From Plasmopara viticola (lineage: Eukaryota > Oomycota > Peronosporomycetes > Peronosporales > Peronosporaceae): a stretch of 64,000 nt of DNA. The stretch lies in assembly GCA_001695595.3 (NCBI GenBank), contig MBPM02000008.1, forward strand, positions 1,178,001 to 1,242,000. The letters are read 5' to 3'. Numbering within the stretch: position 1 is the first letter of the stretch; every line of letters starts with the position of its first letter. Below are positions 21,516-34,278 of the stretch, one piece after another. The notes beneath the pieces were generated by a model. It worked only from the letters and a program-made list of their open reading frames with translations, was not told where the DNA came from and ran no database searches. A program made the translations under genes and the position numbers.

Positions 21516-24500
21516 ATGACTACCAAGCGCACCGAAGTCCTCCTAGGAGATGGTAACTACTACCATTGGGAGTGCAACATGAGAATGGCCCTCGCAAGAA
21601 AAGGGCTGCTGGGACACATTATGGGCGCGAAGGGCGAGAGCGAAATAACGGAGACGTGGCTCGTGAATGACGCCAAGGCATTGGGTATAGTTGCCCAGGG
21701 CGTCGAGATACAACACCAGACCAAGATACGGTCTGCTACTCGTGCCTTGGAGGCATGGGGAACGCTTCGCGATTTCTACCATCGTTCCACTTTACACAAC
21801 CGTGTCACGATGACACGGCGCCTTCATGAGTTTAAGATGGAGAGTGGCACTCGCATGGTGGAACATCTGGACGCGTTCGATGAGCTGGTCGTGGGACTCC
21901 AGATGACGGGAGAGCCGGTGGATGAATCAAGACAGCTAGTGGTGCTTCTGAGCAGCTTGCCGGCGGAATATGAAATAATATCTTCTATCGTGGAGAACGC
22001 CAAGGACATCACTCTGATCGAAGTCAAGGAGAAGCTGTTGAACGAGTCAGACAGACTACAGAAGAAGGAAGCAAGTGAGAAAGCGTTTCGAGCCACAGAC
22101 AATGACGGACGGATCAAGGGCAGACGAGGAAGTGGCCGCAGGATTTACGCGCCACGCAAGGGCGGCGGTTTTCGGGGAAAATGCTTCAATTGTGACCAGA
22201 CTGGTCATATGAAGCGGGACTGCCCAGCTGCTGAGAACCGTTCCAGAAACCGTTATAGCGGTAATGATGCAGTGTTTGCTGTGGGGGATGAGCAATCAGT
22301 AAGCTGGCTGATCGACAGTGGTGCGACGTCACACATGACCCCTCACCGAAGTGACTTGATCGACTTCAAGCAACTTAAAGACGACATCAAGGAAACAATT
22401 GCAGATGTCAGAAAGTTACGCGTCGAAGGAGCTAGAACAGTGAAGCTTATCGGCTTAGATGAAAGACGCATATCGATGATGGAAGTGCTGCTTATCCCTG
22501 GACTTGACAGACGTCTACTATCGGTGGGAAAGCTTGCCGAACGTGGACTAAGTGTGGAGTTTCAGCGTGCTTCGTGCACCATTTGGGACAAGAACGAAGC
22601 TTTGGCAACTGTGACAAGAAAGGGGAAAGCTTACACACTGGATTGTCAGCAAGAGGAGGCACGATTGGTGCAATACTCGGGAGTTGATAGTCAGTGGGAG
22701 TTATGGCACGCTCGTATGGGACATCCAAGTGAGGACGTTTTAGTGAAGACTATGCGATCCACAGAAGGTATTCCTGCGCTAAAACAAGGTATCAAGACCC
22801 TGTGTGGTGGATGCATGAAGGGCAAGCAGACGATCGAAGCCTTTCCAGGAAGCTCCATGACAAAGACATCACGTGTATTGATATTAGTTCACACAGACGT
22901 GATGGGACCCATGAAGACACTTTCAAAAGGAGGGGCTAAATACATTTTGACGTTTGTGGATGATTATTCACGATATGTGGTGGCTTACTTTCTGGCAAAG
23001 AAGAGTGAAGGTACCGACAAGATCAAGATGTTCAAAGCACTGCATGAGAATCAGTGGGGAACCCGTATCAAGTGCCTGCGTTCGGACAACGGAACGGAGT
23101 TTGTCAACAAGACAGTTACGGATCTATGTCAGCGGAACGGTATCATACATTAGCGTACAGTTCCATACAGTCCCCAACAAAATGGAATTGCAGAACGTAT
23201 GAACCGTACGATAATGGAAAAGACACGGAGCATGCTACACTACAAGTGTGTTCCGACATGTTGGTGGGCAGAGGCAGTAAGCACTGCGGTGTACCCGATC
23301 AACCGCTCTCCTAATACAATGCACCCAAATAACACCCCATATGAACTGGGATTTAAGATGAAGCCTCGGATGGATCATCTTAGGCTTTTGGGTCTCATGG
23401 ATATGCTCACGTTGATCAAGTGAAGAGGACGAAGCTCGAAGCCAAAAGCTTCAAGTGCATGTGTCTTGGTTATGCCGAAGACACCAAGGGATACCGAGTT
23501 TACGATTTGAAGAAGGACAAGATATCAGTATCACGGTCGGTGAAGCTGGACGAGCGTGAAGTGGGCGGCATTTATGAGACACACCCGCCCGAACAAGTAA
23601 AAGTGATACACGTTACCAAAGACAACGATGAAAGGGCTGTGTCCGGGCCGACGGAACACCAACAAGATCAAGATGAACTTATGGAGTGTGAGGGAGAAGA
23701 TAAAAATCCTGTTGCTCCAATGAATGAGGAGGAGTCCGACACAAATGCGTCAAGGGTCGAGATGCTTCAATTACCGACCTCAGTACACTCTGAACTGACA
23801 GAGTACAGAACTCCTACACTTGATGCACAGGAAGATCGATTGGTATTTCGATTGCAACTGGAACGTTCAAGGCGTACATATGAACTAATGTTGTTGCTGG
23901 AAAACGGGTCAGGTGCCGATGAAAGTCTGGGAGGAAGCGAAGGACCACCATATCCAAAGCGTGCAGGGATCGATGAAGACGGCCTGATAGCTGAAGCTAT
24001 TCTCGCTTACGCTGTGAGTATTGGTGAAGAATCAGACTTGCCTACCACGTATGCGCAGGCAATGTCTAGTGACGAGGCAGAACAATGGCAACAAGCGATG
24101 GACGCCGAATTACATTCGCATCACAAAAACAAAACATGGACACTCGTTCCACGAGAATCAAATAGACGTAATATTGGATGCCGCTGGGTCTTTGCTAAGA
24201 AGAGTGACCAGAATGGATGTGTTGTGCGCTACAAAGCACGTTTGGTGGCTAAAGGTTTTAAGCAGAAATACGGCGTGGATTTCTTCGAGACTTACTCTCC
24301 AGTGGCCAACATGAACTCAATTCGAGTTGTACTCGCAGTGTGTGCGGTATTAGGCTACAAAATGGAACAGCTGGACGTCGACACCGCCTTTCTCAGCAGT
24401 GTACTGTCGGATCGTGTTCACATGGAAGTTCCAATTGGTGTTAAGGGAGCTCAAGGATTTGCGTGTCATCTGAACAAAGCTATATATGGTCTCAAGCAAG

Positions 24501-25731
24501 CTGCAAGCGCTTGAAACAAGACGATCGACCACGTCTTCAAGAAGAACGATTTTAAAAGTTGTGGAGCGGATCAAAGCGTCTACGTGAAGAAAGTGGAAGA
24601 AAGTTTTGTGTACGTATGTCTTTATGTCGATGATATGATCATTGCAGCCAAGACGAGCGACGAGATTCTAGAGGTCAAGGGGATGCTTAAAAGTGTTTTC
24701 AAGATGAAGGATCTCGGTATGGCGAAGTTCATCTTGGGCATGGAGATTGACCACGACATGACAGCTTCCACACTAATGATCAAGCAAACACGCTACATTA
24801 GCGACGTGGCTGAGCGATTTAGACAGAAAAACGCCAAGAACGTCGACAATCCGTGTACGTCCGGTCTCAAGCTGTCAACATCACAGTCACCAAGTACAGA
24901 AGCTGAGCGTTCAGAGATGCGGTCAAGACCATACCGCTCACTAATTGGATGTCTGCTATATGTTACAACTTGCACTCGGCCGGACATCGCATACATCATG
25001 ACACAACTGTCTCGTTTTTTCGAAAATTCGGGGTTACTACATTGAAACGCCGCAATTCGTGTATTGCGCTACGTCATCATGGGATTGTTTACCAAAGAGA
25101 AATGGGAAAGGTGATTGTTGAAGCTTTTTCGGATGCTGACTGGGGTAGCAACACCGATGACAGACGGTCTGTCTCAGGTGTGTTGATCAACATTGGTAAA
25201 GCTCCGGTTGTATTCAAGTCCAAGTATTAGAGAACAGTTGCACTAAGTTCCGCAGAAGCAGAGTATATGGCGCTCAGCTTGTGCACACAAGAAGTACTTT
25301 GGGCGCGCGCAATGCTCAAGGACATGGGTCAAGAACAAGTGGGAGGCACGCAAATATGGGAAGACAATCAAGGTGCGATAGCTTTGGCAAACAGCGCGGG
25401 CTACCACGCACGTACAAAGCACGTGGACATCAGACATCACTAGGACATGGGTCAAGAACAAGTGGGAGGCACGCAAATATGGGAAGACAATCAAGGTGCG
25501 ATAGCTTTGGTAAACAGCGCGGGCTACCACGCACGTACAAAGCACGTGGACATCAGACATCACTTTATTCGGGAGAACGTTTAGCATGGATTACTCAAGA
25601 TTGGCTACATTGATACAAGGAGTCAGCTTGCAGATATGCATACCAAGGCGCTTGGAACCAAGATGCTGAAGTATCTGCGCGAAGTCTCCGGAATCAAGAC
25701 GAAGTCAGCAACAAAGGACACACAGCATTAG
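21516..25731 (+). pseudogene. Copia B gag-pol, several stops
   Basis: The first frame (21516-23153) covers gag (about residues 1-200), zinc knuckle CFNCDQTGHMKRDCP (about 223-237), protease LIDSGATSHMT with its Asp intact (about 265-275), the integrase HHCC region ending LCGGCMKGK, and HTDVMGP and RSDNGTEF. It is then disrupted: TAG at 23151-23153 where Gln is expected (IIHQ), a frameshift near 23385-23420, TGA after YGLKQAASA at 24512-24514, TGA at 25043-25045, TAG after FKSKY near 25230, TAG at the duplication joint, and a further TAG near 25583. RT YVDDM (near 24625) and RNase H (25080-25730, with an internal duplication) are otherwise recognisable. Not autonomous as written. Confidence 0.9.
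25320..25565 (+). repeat. 123-bp in-frame tandem duplication in copia B RNase H
   Basis: Two copies (25320-25442 and 25443-25565) start ggacatgggtcaagaac and differ at one noted position (ttggcaaac versus ttggtaaac). The block encodes the WEDNQGAIAL region. The joint carries a TAG in frame. Confidence 0.92.
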
Positions 25732-25744
25732 CGGTGAGTGCGAG

Positions 25745-25890
25745 TGTTAAAATTACACCGCCGAATGCATGTTGAACAGGTGGATGGCTTCACAGTAATT
25801 ATAAGTACGTCACAATTAGTAATTACATATGGTAGCCGTTCATTGGTCAGGATAAATATATTCACTTCGGTTTCTACTTTCTTCTCAACA
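25745..25890 (+). repeat. 3' LTR of copia B
   Basis: 146 bp, TGTTAAAATTACACC to CTTCTCAACA, directly followed by the GAACT duplication. Confidence 0.92.
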
Positions 25891-25895
25891 GAACT
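25891..25895 (+). repeat. Target-site duplication of copia B, right
   Basis: GAACT, matching 21317-21321. Confidence 0.85.
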
Positions 25896-26927
25896 TCATG
25901 AACGCTTTAGCTGCTGCATTGCAAACAAATGCTAGAATGCTCACCGATACAGAATAGCAACAAATAGGAGCACCGTCCTTTTCATCAATTTTGGTCTAGC
26001 GCCATCTTGTGCGTAATAATCTTGTCCTCGTATTCATGTCAGCTTTTTCCCGTGAGCTCGTCCAAGTAAGTAAGAAAAAGAACACAGTCAGAATCTAAAT
26101 GCTTTGTGCTTTGTGTGAGATTCTACAAGAAAACGCATCTTTTTGCATGTCACTAGCATTTGATGCAACAGGCATTTCATCTTCGTCATCTTGGTCGTTG
26201 AAGGTTGGTGTACGATTTGATTTTTCTCAACAATTGGAACTATTGGTGTTATTGGGATAGTCTGAGGCTCTATTGATTGATAGACCGAAATATGGGCATC
26301 GTACAATTAAGAATCTTACATCGGAATAAAAGCTTTTGAAGCTTAAGCTTGAAAATCAATAGCTAAAATGATCTATAGTTGCGCTCAATAGCACCTTTCC
26401 CTTTTATTACATACGAACAACTCTTGTCAAGTACGCGTGATGGGTTTGTCGGGTGATAAAACGTTACCTGCACTTCTTAACCACGTTAACAATTTCCTCA
26501 AATCTCAGGTTATTTTATTCAGCGTTATTGTGAATGAGTCCAAAATGTCGATTGACAAGACGGCGGAGTAGCAACACAAGAAAAAGTCTTTTTTCGTGCA
26601 GGGTCATACAGTTGGCCGAGTATATACATTGGTATCAACTACGGCAATACAATCTAGTCACTCGACACCTATAAACTTGAAATATTGCGGACAGATACAT
26701 TGTGACAAACATTTATCAGCTACCTGTCAAGAGACCTTTGTAATGACAACTAATCGACACCTACGACAAAATACCTTTGTAATGCCCAAATTTATTTCGA
26801 AAATAGAACGACACTATTACTAGCACTGTGCTTTTCCGTGCTATCGTTTCAGTCGAAAAGGTTCTTTTGAGGGTCAAATAAGCAGCTGAGAGGTACGATA
26901 CTGTCAGTCCGATTCGTCGACCAAGAT

Positions 26928-27140
26928 CTACCACCAGCCTCCACCCCAGCCTCCACCCCAGCCGAGCCCTCCCCAAGGCCCTCCCCAGCCCCAGAATTCC
27001 TTCTTATTTCCATCTGGACTCTTTTCTGTAGCGGGTGCTGCCTCAGTAGGCATAGCTGCCGACCTCAAAGCAGTTTGGTCAGCAACTGCAAAGTTTGCAA
27101 CAGCAATTGCAGCAGCGGCGGCAAAAATTGACAACTTCAT
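26928..27140 (-). CDS. SSP-4: divergent intact Trp/Gly-repeat secreted protein
   Basis: 70 residues with two WGGG units. The outermost copy whose frame is intact from ATG to stop. It keeps RSAAMP like SSP-1 to -3 but has EKSPDGNKK like the core, so it is intermediate. The signal peptide ends FAVA|DQ. Copia B sits in its upstream region (about 1.25 kb to the nearer LTR is not applicable here: the element lies on its 3' side, beyond the spacer). Confidence 0.72.
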   Translation of the reverse strand: MKLSIFAAAAAIAVANFAVADQTALRSAAMPTEAAPATEKSPDGNKKEFWGWGGPWGGLGWGGGWGGGWW

Positions 27141-28349
27141 AATCCTATCGAAGAATAGACAGCTACGCAAAGTTGATCTTGAAGACTTGGAGCGAGTTGC
27201 GTTGTGATGAATGTTTATGTCGTGTCTCCTCTTCGTGCGGATGAATCGCGTCATTTTCCGGGATTCGTCGCAGCATCAAAATCCATCACGAATATTGGCT
27301 GGGACGTTTTCCACAGTTACACTTTTTAAACTCACTCTGTCATTGATGCTACTAGAAATTCATGAACGCTTTCGCTGCTGCATTGCAAACAAAAGCTAGA
27401 ATGCTCACCGATACAGAATAGCAACAAATAGGAGCACCGTCCTTTTCATCAATTTTGGTCTAGCGCCATCTTGTGCGTAATAATCTTGTCCTCGTATTCA
27501 TGTCAGCTTTTTCCCGTGAGCTCGTCCAAGTAAGTAAGAAAAAGAACACAGTCGTAATCCAAATGCTTTGTGCTTTGTGTGAGATTCTACAAGAAAAAGC
27601 ATCTTTTTGCATGTCACTAGCATTTGATGCAACAGGCATTTCATCTTCGTCATCTTAGTCGTCAAAGGCTGGTGTACGATTTGATTTTTCTCAACAATTG
27701 GAACTATTTGTGTTATTGGGATAGTCTGAGGCTCAATTAATTGATGATCCGAAATATGGGCATCGTTCAATTTAGAATTTTACATCGGAAAAAAAGCTTT
27801 TGAAGCTTAAGCTTGAAAATCAATAGCTAAAAAGATCTATAGTTGCGCTCAGTAGCACCTTTCCCTTTTATTACATTTGAACAACTCTTGTCAAGTACGC
27901 GTGATTGTACTTCTTAACCACGTTCACATATCCCTCGAATCTCAAGTTTTTTTTTCATTCTATTGTGAATGAGTCCAAAATGTCGATTGACAAGACGGCG
28001 GAGTAGCAAGACATGTCATAGTCTTTTTGTGTGCAAGGTCATACAGTTGGCCGAGTATATACATTGGTATCAACTACGGCAATACAATCTAGTCACTCGA
28101 CACCTACAAACTAAAAATATTGCGGACAGATACATTGTGACTCAGCTACCTGTCAAGAGACCTTTGTAATGACAACTGATCGACACCTACGACAAAATAC
28201 TTTTGTAATGCCCAAATTTATTTCGAAAATAGAACAACTCTATCACTAGCACTGTTTTTAGTGTCATCGTTTCAGTCGAATAACTATCTTTGAGGCTTAA
28301 AGAAGCAGGTGAGGAAACGATACTGCTAGTCATATGCGTCGACCAAGAT

Positions 28350-28586
28350 CTACCACCAGCCTCCACCCCAGCCTCCACCCCAGCCTCCGCCCCAGCCTCC
28401 ACCCCAGCCGAGTCCTCCCCAAGGCCCTCCCCAGCCCCAGAATTCCTTCTTGTTTCCATCTGGACTTTTTTTTGTAACGGGTGCTGCTTCAGTAGGCATA
28501 GCTACCGACCTCAAAGCAGTTTGGTCAGCAGCTGCAAAGTTTGCAACAGCAATTGCAGCAGCGGCGGCAAAAATTGACAGCTTCAT
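28350..28586 (-). CDS. SSP-5: Trp/Gly-repeat secreted protein
   Basis: 78 residues, four WGGG units. Differs from the core in APVTKK (others APATEK). First copy with the 7-bp leader deletion that marks the core set. Confidence 0.75.
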   Translation of the reverse strand: MKLSIFAAAAAIAVANFAAADQTALRSVAMPTEAAPVTKKSPDGNKKEFWGWGGPWGGLGWGGGWGGGWGGGWGGGWW

Positions 28587-29777
28587 AATCCTATCGAAGA
28601 GTAGACAGCTACGCAAAATGAAGACTTGGAGCGAGTTGCGTTGTGATGAATGTTTATGTCGTGTCTCCTCTTCGTGCGGATGAATCGCGTCATTTTCCGG
28701 AATTCGTCGCAGCATCAAAATCCATCACGAATATTGGCTGGGACGTTTTCCACAGTTACACTTTTTAAACTCACTCTGTCATTGATGCTACTAGAATTTC
28801 ATGACGCTTTCGCTGCTGCATTGCAAACAAAAGCTAGAATGCTCACCGATACAGAATAGCAACAAAAAGGAGCACCGTCCGTTTCATCAATTTTGGTCTA
28901 GCGCCATCTTGTGCGCTATAATCTTGTCCTCGTATTCATGTCAGCTTTCTCCCCCAAGTAAGTAAGAAAAAGAACACAGTCGTAATCCAAATGCTTTGTG
29001 CTTTGTGTGAGATTCTACAAGAAAAAGCATCTTTTTGCATGCCACTAGCATTTGATGCAACAGGCATTTCATCTTCGTCATCTTGGTCGTCAAAGGTTGG
29101 TGTACGATTGGATTTTTCTCAAAAATTGAAAGTATTGGTGCTATTGGGATAGTCTGAGGCTCTATTGATTGATGATTCGAATTATGGGCATCGTACAATT
29201 TAGAATTTTACATCGGAAAAAAAGCTTTTGAAGCTTAAGCTTGAAAATCAATAGCTAAAAAGATCTATAGTTGCGCTCAGTAGCACCTTTCCCTTTTATT
29301 ACATTTGAACAACTCTTGTCAAGTACGCGTGATTGTACTTCTTAATCACGTTCACATATCCCTCGAATCTCAAGTTTTTTTTTCATTCTATTGTGATTGA
29401 GTCCAAAATGTCGATTGACAAGACGGCGGAGTAGCAAGACATGTCATAGTCTTTTTGTGTGCAAGGTCATACAGTTGGCCGAGTATATACATTGGTATCA
29501 ACTACGGCAATACAATCTAGTCACTCGACACCTACAAACTAAAAATATTGCGGACAGATACATTGTGACTCAGCTACCTGTCAAGAGACCTTTGTAATGA
29601 CAACTGATCGACACCTACGACAAAATACTTTTGTAATGCCCAAATTTATTTCGAAAATAGAACAACTCTATCACTAGCACTGTTTTTAGTGTCATCGTTT
29701 CAGTCGAATAACTATCTTTGAGGCTTAAAGAAGCAGGTGAGGGAACGATACTGCTAGTCATATGCGTCGACCAAGAT

Positions 29778-29978
29778 CTACCACCAGCCTCCACCCCAGC
29801 CGAGTCCTCCCCAAGACCCTCCCCAGCCCCAGAATTCCTTCTTATTTCCATCTGGACTCTTTTCTGTAGCGGGTGCTGCTTCAGTAGGCATAGCTACCGA
29901 CCTCAAAGCAGTTTGGTCAGCAGCTGCAAAGTTTGCAACAGCAATTGCAGCAGCGGCGGCAAAAATTGACAGCTTCAT
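29778..29978 (-). CDS. SSP-6: short secreted protein, one repeat
   Basis: 66 residues with a single WGGG unit, the shortest intact core copy. GGSWGG replaces GGPWGG. Signal peptide identical to the core. Confidence 0.75.
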   Translation of the reverse strand: MKLSIFAAAAAIAVANFAAADQTALRSVAMPTEAAPATEKSPDGNKKEFWGWGGSWGGLGWGGGWW

Positions 29979-31167
29979 AATCCTATCGAAGAGTAGACAG
30001 CTTCGCAAAGTGAAGACTTGGAGCGAGTTGCGTTGTGATGAATGTTTATGTCGTGTCTCCTCTTCGTGCGGATGAATCGCGTCATTTTCCGGGATTCGTC
30101 GCAGCATCAAAATCCATCACGAATATTGGCTGGGACGTTTTCCACAGTTACACTTTTTAAACTCACTCTGTCATTGATGCTACTAGAATTTCATGACGCT
30201 TTCGCTGCTGCATTGCAAACAAAAGCTAGAATGCTCACCGATACAGAATAGCAACAAAAGGAGCACCGTCCGTTTCATCAATTTTGGTCTAGCGCCATCT
30301 TGTGCGTATAATCTTGTCCTCGTATTCATGTCAGCTTTTTCCCGTCGTCCAAGTAAGTAAGAAAAAAACACAGTCGTAATCCAAATGCTTTGTGCTTTGT
30401 GTGAGATTCTACAAGAAAAAGCATCTTTTTGCATGCACTAGCATTTGATGCAACAGGCATTTCATCTTCGTCATCTTAGTCGTCAAAGGCTGGTGTACGA
30501 TTTGATTTTTCTCAAAAATTGGAACTATTGTGTTATTGGGATAGTCTGAGGCTCAATTAATTGATGATCGAATATGGGCATCGTTCAATTTAGAATTTTA
30601 CATCGGAAAAAAAGCTTTTGAAGCTTAAGCTTGAAAATCAATAGCTAAAAAGATCTATAGTTGCGCTCAGTAGCACCTTTCCCTTTTATTACATTTGAAC
30701 AACTCTTGTCAAGTACGCGTGATTGTACTTCTTAACCACGTTCACATATCCCTCGAATCTCAAGTTTTTTTTTCATTCTATTGTGAATGAGTCCAAAATG
30801 TCGATTGACAAGACGGCGGAGTAGCAAGACATGTCATAGTCTTTTTGTGTGCAAGGTCATACAGTTGGCCGAGTATATACATTGGTATCAACTACGGCAA
30901 TACAATCTAGTCACTCGACACCTACAAACTAAAAATATTGCGGACAGATACATTGTGACTCAGCTACCTGTCAAGAGACCTTTGTAATGACAACTGATCG
31001 ACACCTACGACAAAATACTTTTGTAATGCCCAAATTTATTTCGAAAATAGAACAACTCTATCACTAGCACTGTTTTTAGTGTCATCGTTTCAGTCGAATA
31101 ACTATCTTTGAGGCTTAAAGAAGCAGGTGAGGGAACGATACTGCTAGTCATATGCGTCGACCAAGAT

Positions 31168-31416
31168 CTACCACCAGCCTCCACCCCAGCCTCCACCCCA
31201 GCCTCCACCCCAGCCTCCGCCCCAGCCTCCACCCCAGCCGAGTCCTCCCCAAGGCCCTCCCCAGCCCCAGAATTCCTTCTTATTTCCATCTGGACTCTTT
31301 TCTGTAGCGGGTGCTGCTTCAGTAGGCATAGCTACCGACCTCAAAGCAGTTTGGTCAGCAGCTGCAAAGTTTGCAACAGCAATTGCAGCAGCGGCGGCAA
31401 AAATTGACAGCTTCAT
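31168..31416 (-). CDS. SSP-7: secreted protein, five repeats
   Basis: 82 residues, five WGGG units. One unit has the GGC-GGA-GGC codon variant that marks repeat position in most copies. Confidence 0.78.
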   Translation of the reverse strand: MKLSIFAAAAAIAVANFAAADQTALRSVAMPTEAAPATEKSPDGNKKEFWGWGGPWGGLGWGGGWGGGWGGGWGGGWGGGWW

Positions 31417-32617
31417 AATCCTATCGAAGAGTAGACAGCTACGCAAAGTGAAGACTTGGAGCGAGTTGCGTTGTGATGAATGTTTATGTCGTGTCTCCTC
31501 TTCGTGCGGATGAATCGCGTCATTTTCCGGGATTCGTCGCAGCATCAAAATCCATCACGAATATTGGCTGGGACGTTTTCCACAGTTACACTTTTTAAAC
31601 TCACTCTGTCATTGATGCTACTAGAATTTCATGACGCTTTCGCTGCTGCATTGCAAACAAAAGCTAGAATGCTCACCGATACAGAGTAGCAACAAATAGG
31701 AGCACCGTCCTTTTCATCAATTTTGGTCTAGCGCCATCTTGTGCGTAATAATCTTGTCCTCGTATTCATGTCAGCTTTTTCCCGTGAGCTCGTCCAAGTA
31801 AGTAAGAAAAAGAACACAGTCGTAATCCAAATGCTTTGTGCTTTGTGTGAGATTCTACAAGAAAAAGCATCTTTTTGCATGTCACTAGCATTTGATGCAA
31901 CAGGCATTTCATCTTCGTCATCTTAGTCGTCAAAGGCTGGTGTACGATTTGATTTTTCTCAACAATTGGAACTATTTGTGTTATTGGGATAGTCTGAGGC
32001 TCAATTAATTGATGATCCGAAATATGGGCATCGTTCAATTTGAATTTTACATCGGAAAAAAAGCTTTTGGAGCTTAAGCTTGAAAATCAATAGCTAAAAA
32101 GATCTATAGTTGCGCTCAGTTGCACCTTTCCCTTTTATTACATTTGAACAACTCTTGTCAAGTACGCGTGATTGTACTTCTTAACCACGTTCACATATCC
32201 CTCGAATCTCAAGTTTTTTTTTTCATTCTATTGTGAATGAGTCCAAAATGTCGATTGACAAGACGGCGGAGTAGCAAGACATGTCATAGTCTTTTTATGT
32301 GCAAGGTCATACAGTTGGCCGAGTATATACATTGGTATCAACTACGGCAATACAATCTAGTCACTCGACACCTACAAACTAAAAATATTGCGGACAGATA
32401 CATTATGACTCAGCTACCTGTCAAGAGACCTTTGTAATGACAACTGATCGACACCTACGACAAAATACTTTTGTAATGCCCAAATTTATTTCGAAAATAG
32501 AACAACTCTATCACTAGCACTGTTTTTAGTGTCATCGTTTCAGTCGAATAACTATCTTTGAGGCTTAAAGAAGCAGGTGAGGGAACGATACTGCTAGTCA
32601 TATGCGTCGACCAAGAT

Positions 32618-32854
32618 CTACCACCAGCCTCCACCCCAGCCTCCACCCCAGCCTCCGCCCCAGCCTCCACCCCAGCCGAGTCCTCCCCAAGGCCCTCCCC
32701 AGCCCCAGAATTCCTTCTTATTTCCATCTGGACTCTTTTCTGTAGCGGGTGCTGCTTCAGTAGGCATAGCTACCGACCTCAAAGCAGTTTGGTCAGCAGC
32801 TGCAAAGTTTGCAACAGCAATTGCAGCAGCGGCGGCAAAAATTGACAGCTTCAT
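32618..32854 (-). CDS. SSP-8: secreted protein, core type
   Basis: 78 residues, four WGGG units; the protein is identical to the core consensus (SSP-9 to -14 four-repeat copies). Confidence 0.78.
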   Translation of the reverse strand: MKLSIFAAAAAIAVANFAAADQTALRSVAMPTEAAPATEKSPDGNKKEFWGWGGPWGGLGWGGGWGGGWGGGWGGGWW

Positions 32855-34041
32855 AATCCTATCGAAGAGTAGACAGCTACGCAAAGTGAAGACTTGGAGC
32901 GAGTTGCGTTGTGATGAATGTTTATGTCGTGTCTCCTCTTCGTGCGGATGAATCGCGTCATTTTCCGGGATTCGTCGCAGCATCAAAATCCATCACGAAT
33001 ATTGGCTGGGACGTTTTCCACAGTTACACTTTTTAAACTCACTCTGTCATTGATGCTACTAGAATTTCATGACGCTTTCGCTGCTGCATTGCAAACAAAA
33101 GCTAGAATGCTCACCGATACAGAATAGCAACAAAAGGAGCACCGTCCGTTTCATCAATTTTGGTCTAGCGCCATCTTGTGCGCTATAATCTTGTCCTCGT
33201 ATTCATGTCAGCTTTTTCCCCTCGTCCAAGTAAGTAAGAAAAAGAACACAGTCGTAATCCAAATGCTTTGTGCTTTGTGTGAGATTCTACAAGAAAAAGC
33301 ATCTTTTTGCATGCCACTAGCATTTGATGCAACAGGCATTTCATCTTCGTCATCTTAGTCGTCAAAGGTGGTGTACGATTGATTTTTCTCAAAATTGAAC
33401 TATTTGTGTATTGGGATAGTCTGAGGCTCAATTATTGATGATCGAATATGGGCATCGTTCAATTTAGAATTTTACATCGGAAAAAAAGCTTTTGAAGCTT
33501 AAGCTTGAAAATCAATAGCTAAAAAGATCTATAGTTGCGCTCAGTAGCACCTTTCCCTTTTATTACATTTGAACAACTCTTGTCAAGTACGCGTGATTGT
33601 ACTTCTCAATCACGTTCACATATCCCTCGAATCTCAAGTTTTTTTTTTCATTCTATTGTGATGAGTCCAAAATGTCGATTGACAAGACGGCGGAGTAGCA
33701 AGACATGTCATAGTCTTTTTATGTGCAAGGTCATACAGTTGGCCGAGTATATACATTGGTATCAACTACGGCAATACAATCTAGTCACTCGACACCTACA
33801 AACTAAAAATATTGCGGACAGATACATTGTGACTCAGCTACCTGTCAAGAGACCTTTGTAATGACAACTGATCGACACCTACGACAAAATACTTTTGTAA
33901 TGCCCAAATTTATTTCGAAAATAGAACAACTCTATCACTAGCACTGTTTTTAGTGTCATCGTTTCAGTCGAATAACTATCTTTGAGGCTTAAAGAAGCAG
34001 GTGAGGGAACGATACTGCTAGTCATATGCGTCGACCAAGAT

Positions 34042-34278
34042 CTACCACCAGCCTCCACCCCAGCCTCCACCCCAGCCTCCGCCCCAGCCTCCACCCCAGC
34101 CGAGTCCTCCCCAAGGCCCTCCCCAGCCCCAGAATTCCTTCTTATTTCCATCTGGACTCTTTTCTGTAGCGGGTGCTGCTTCAGTAGGCATAGCTACCGA
34201 CCTCAAAGCAGTTTGGTCAGCAGCTGCAAAGTTTGCAACAGCAATTGCAGCAGCGGCGGCAAAAATTGACAGCTTCAT
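34042..34278 (-). CDS. SSP-9: secreted protein, core type
   Basis: 78 residues, core consensus protein. The spacer upstream (SSP-9/10) is type A; the one downstream (SSP-8/9) is a B spacer with dropped bases. Confidence 0.78.
   Translation of the reverse strand: MKLSIFAAAAAIAVANFAAADQTALRSVAMPTEAAPATEKSPDGNKKEFWGWGGPWGGLGWGGGWGGGWGGGWGGGWW

Larger units (their letters stand above)
21322..25890 (+). mobile_element. Copia element B, complete with two LTRs and TSD
   Basis: A 4569-bp Ty1/copia element bounded by 146-bp LTRs (TGTTAA...CTCAACA) and a 5-bp duplication GAACT. It split an SSP unit upstream of SSP-4: the unit sequence ctactaga on the left resumes as tcatgaacgc on the right. The two LTRs differ at three positions by eye, so the insertion is fairly recent. 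It is the same family as copia A but clearly a different copy. Confidence 0.93.
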
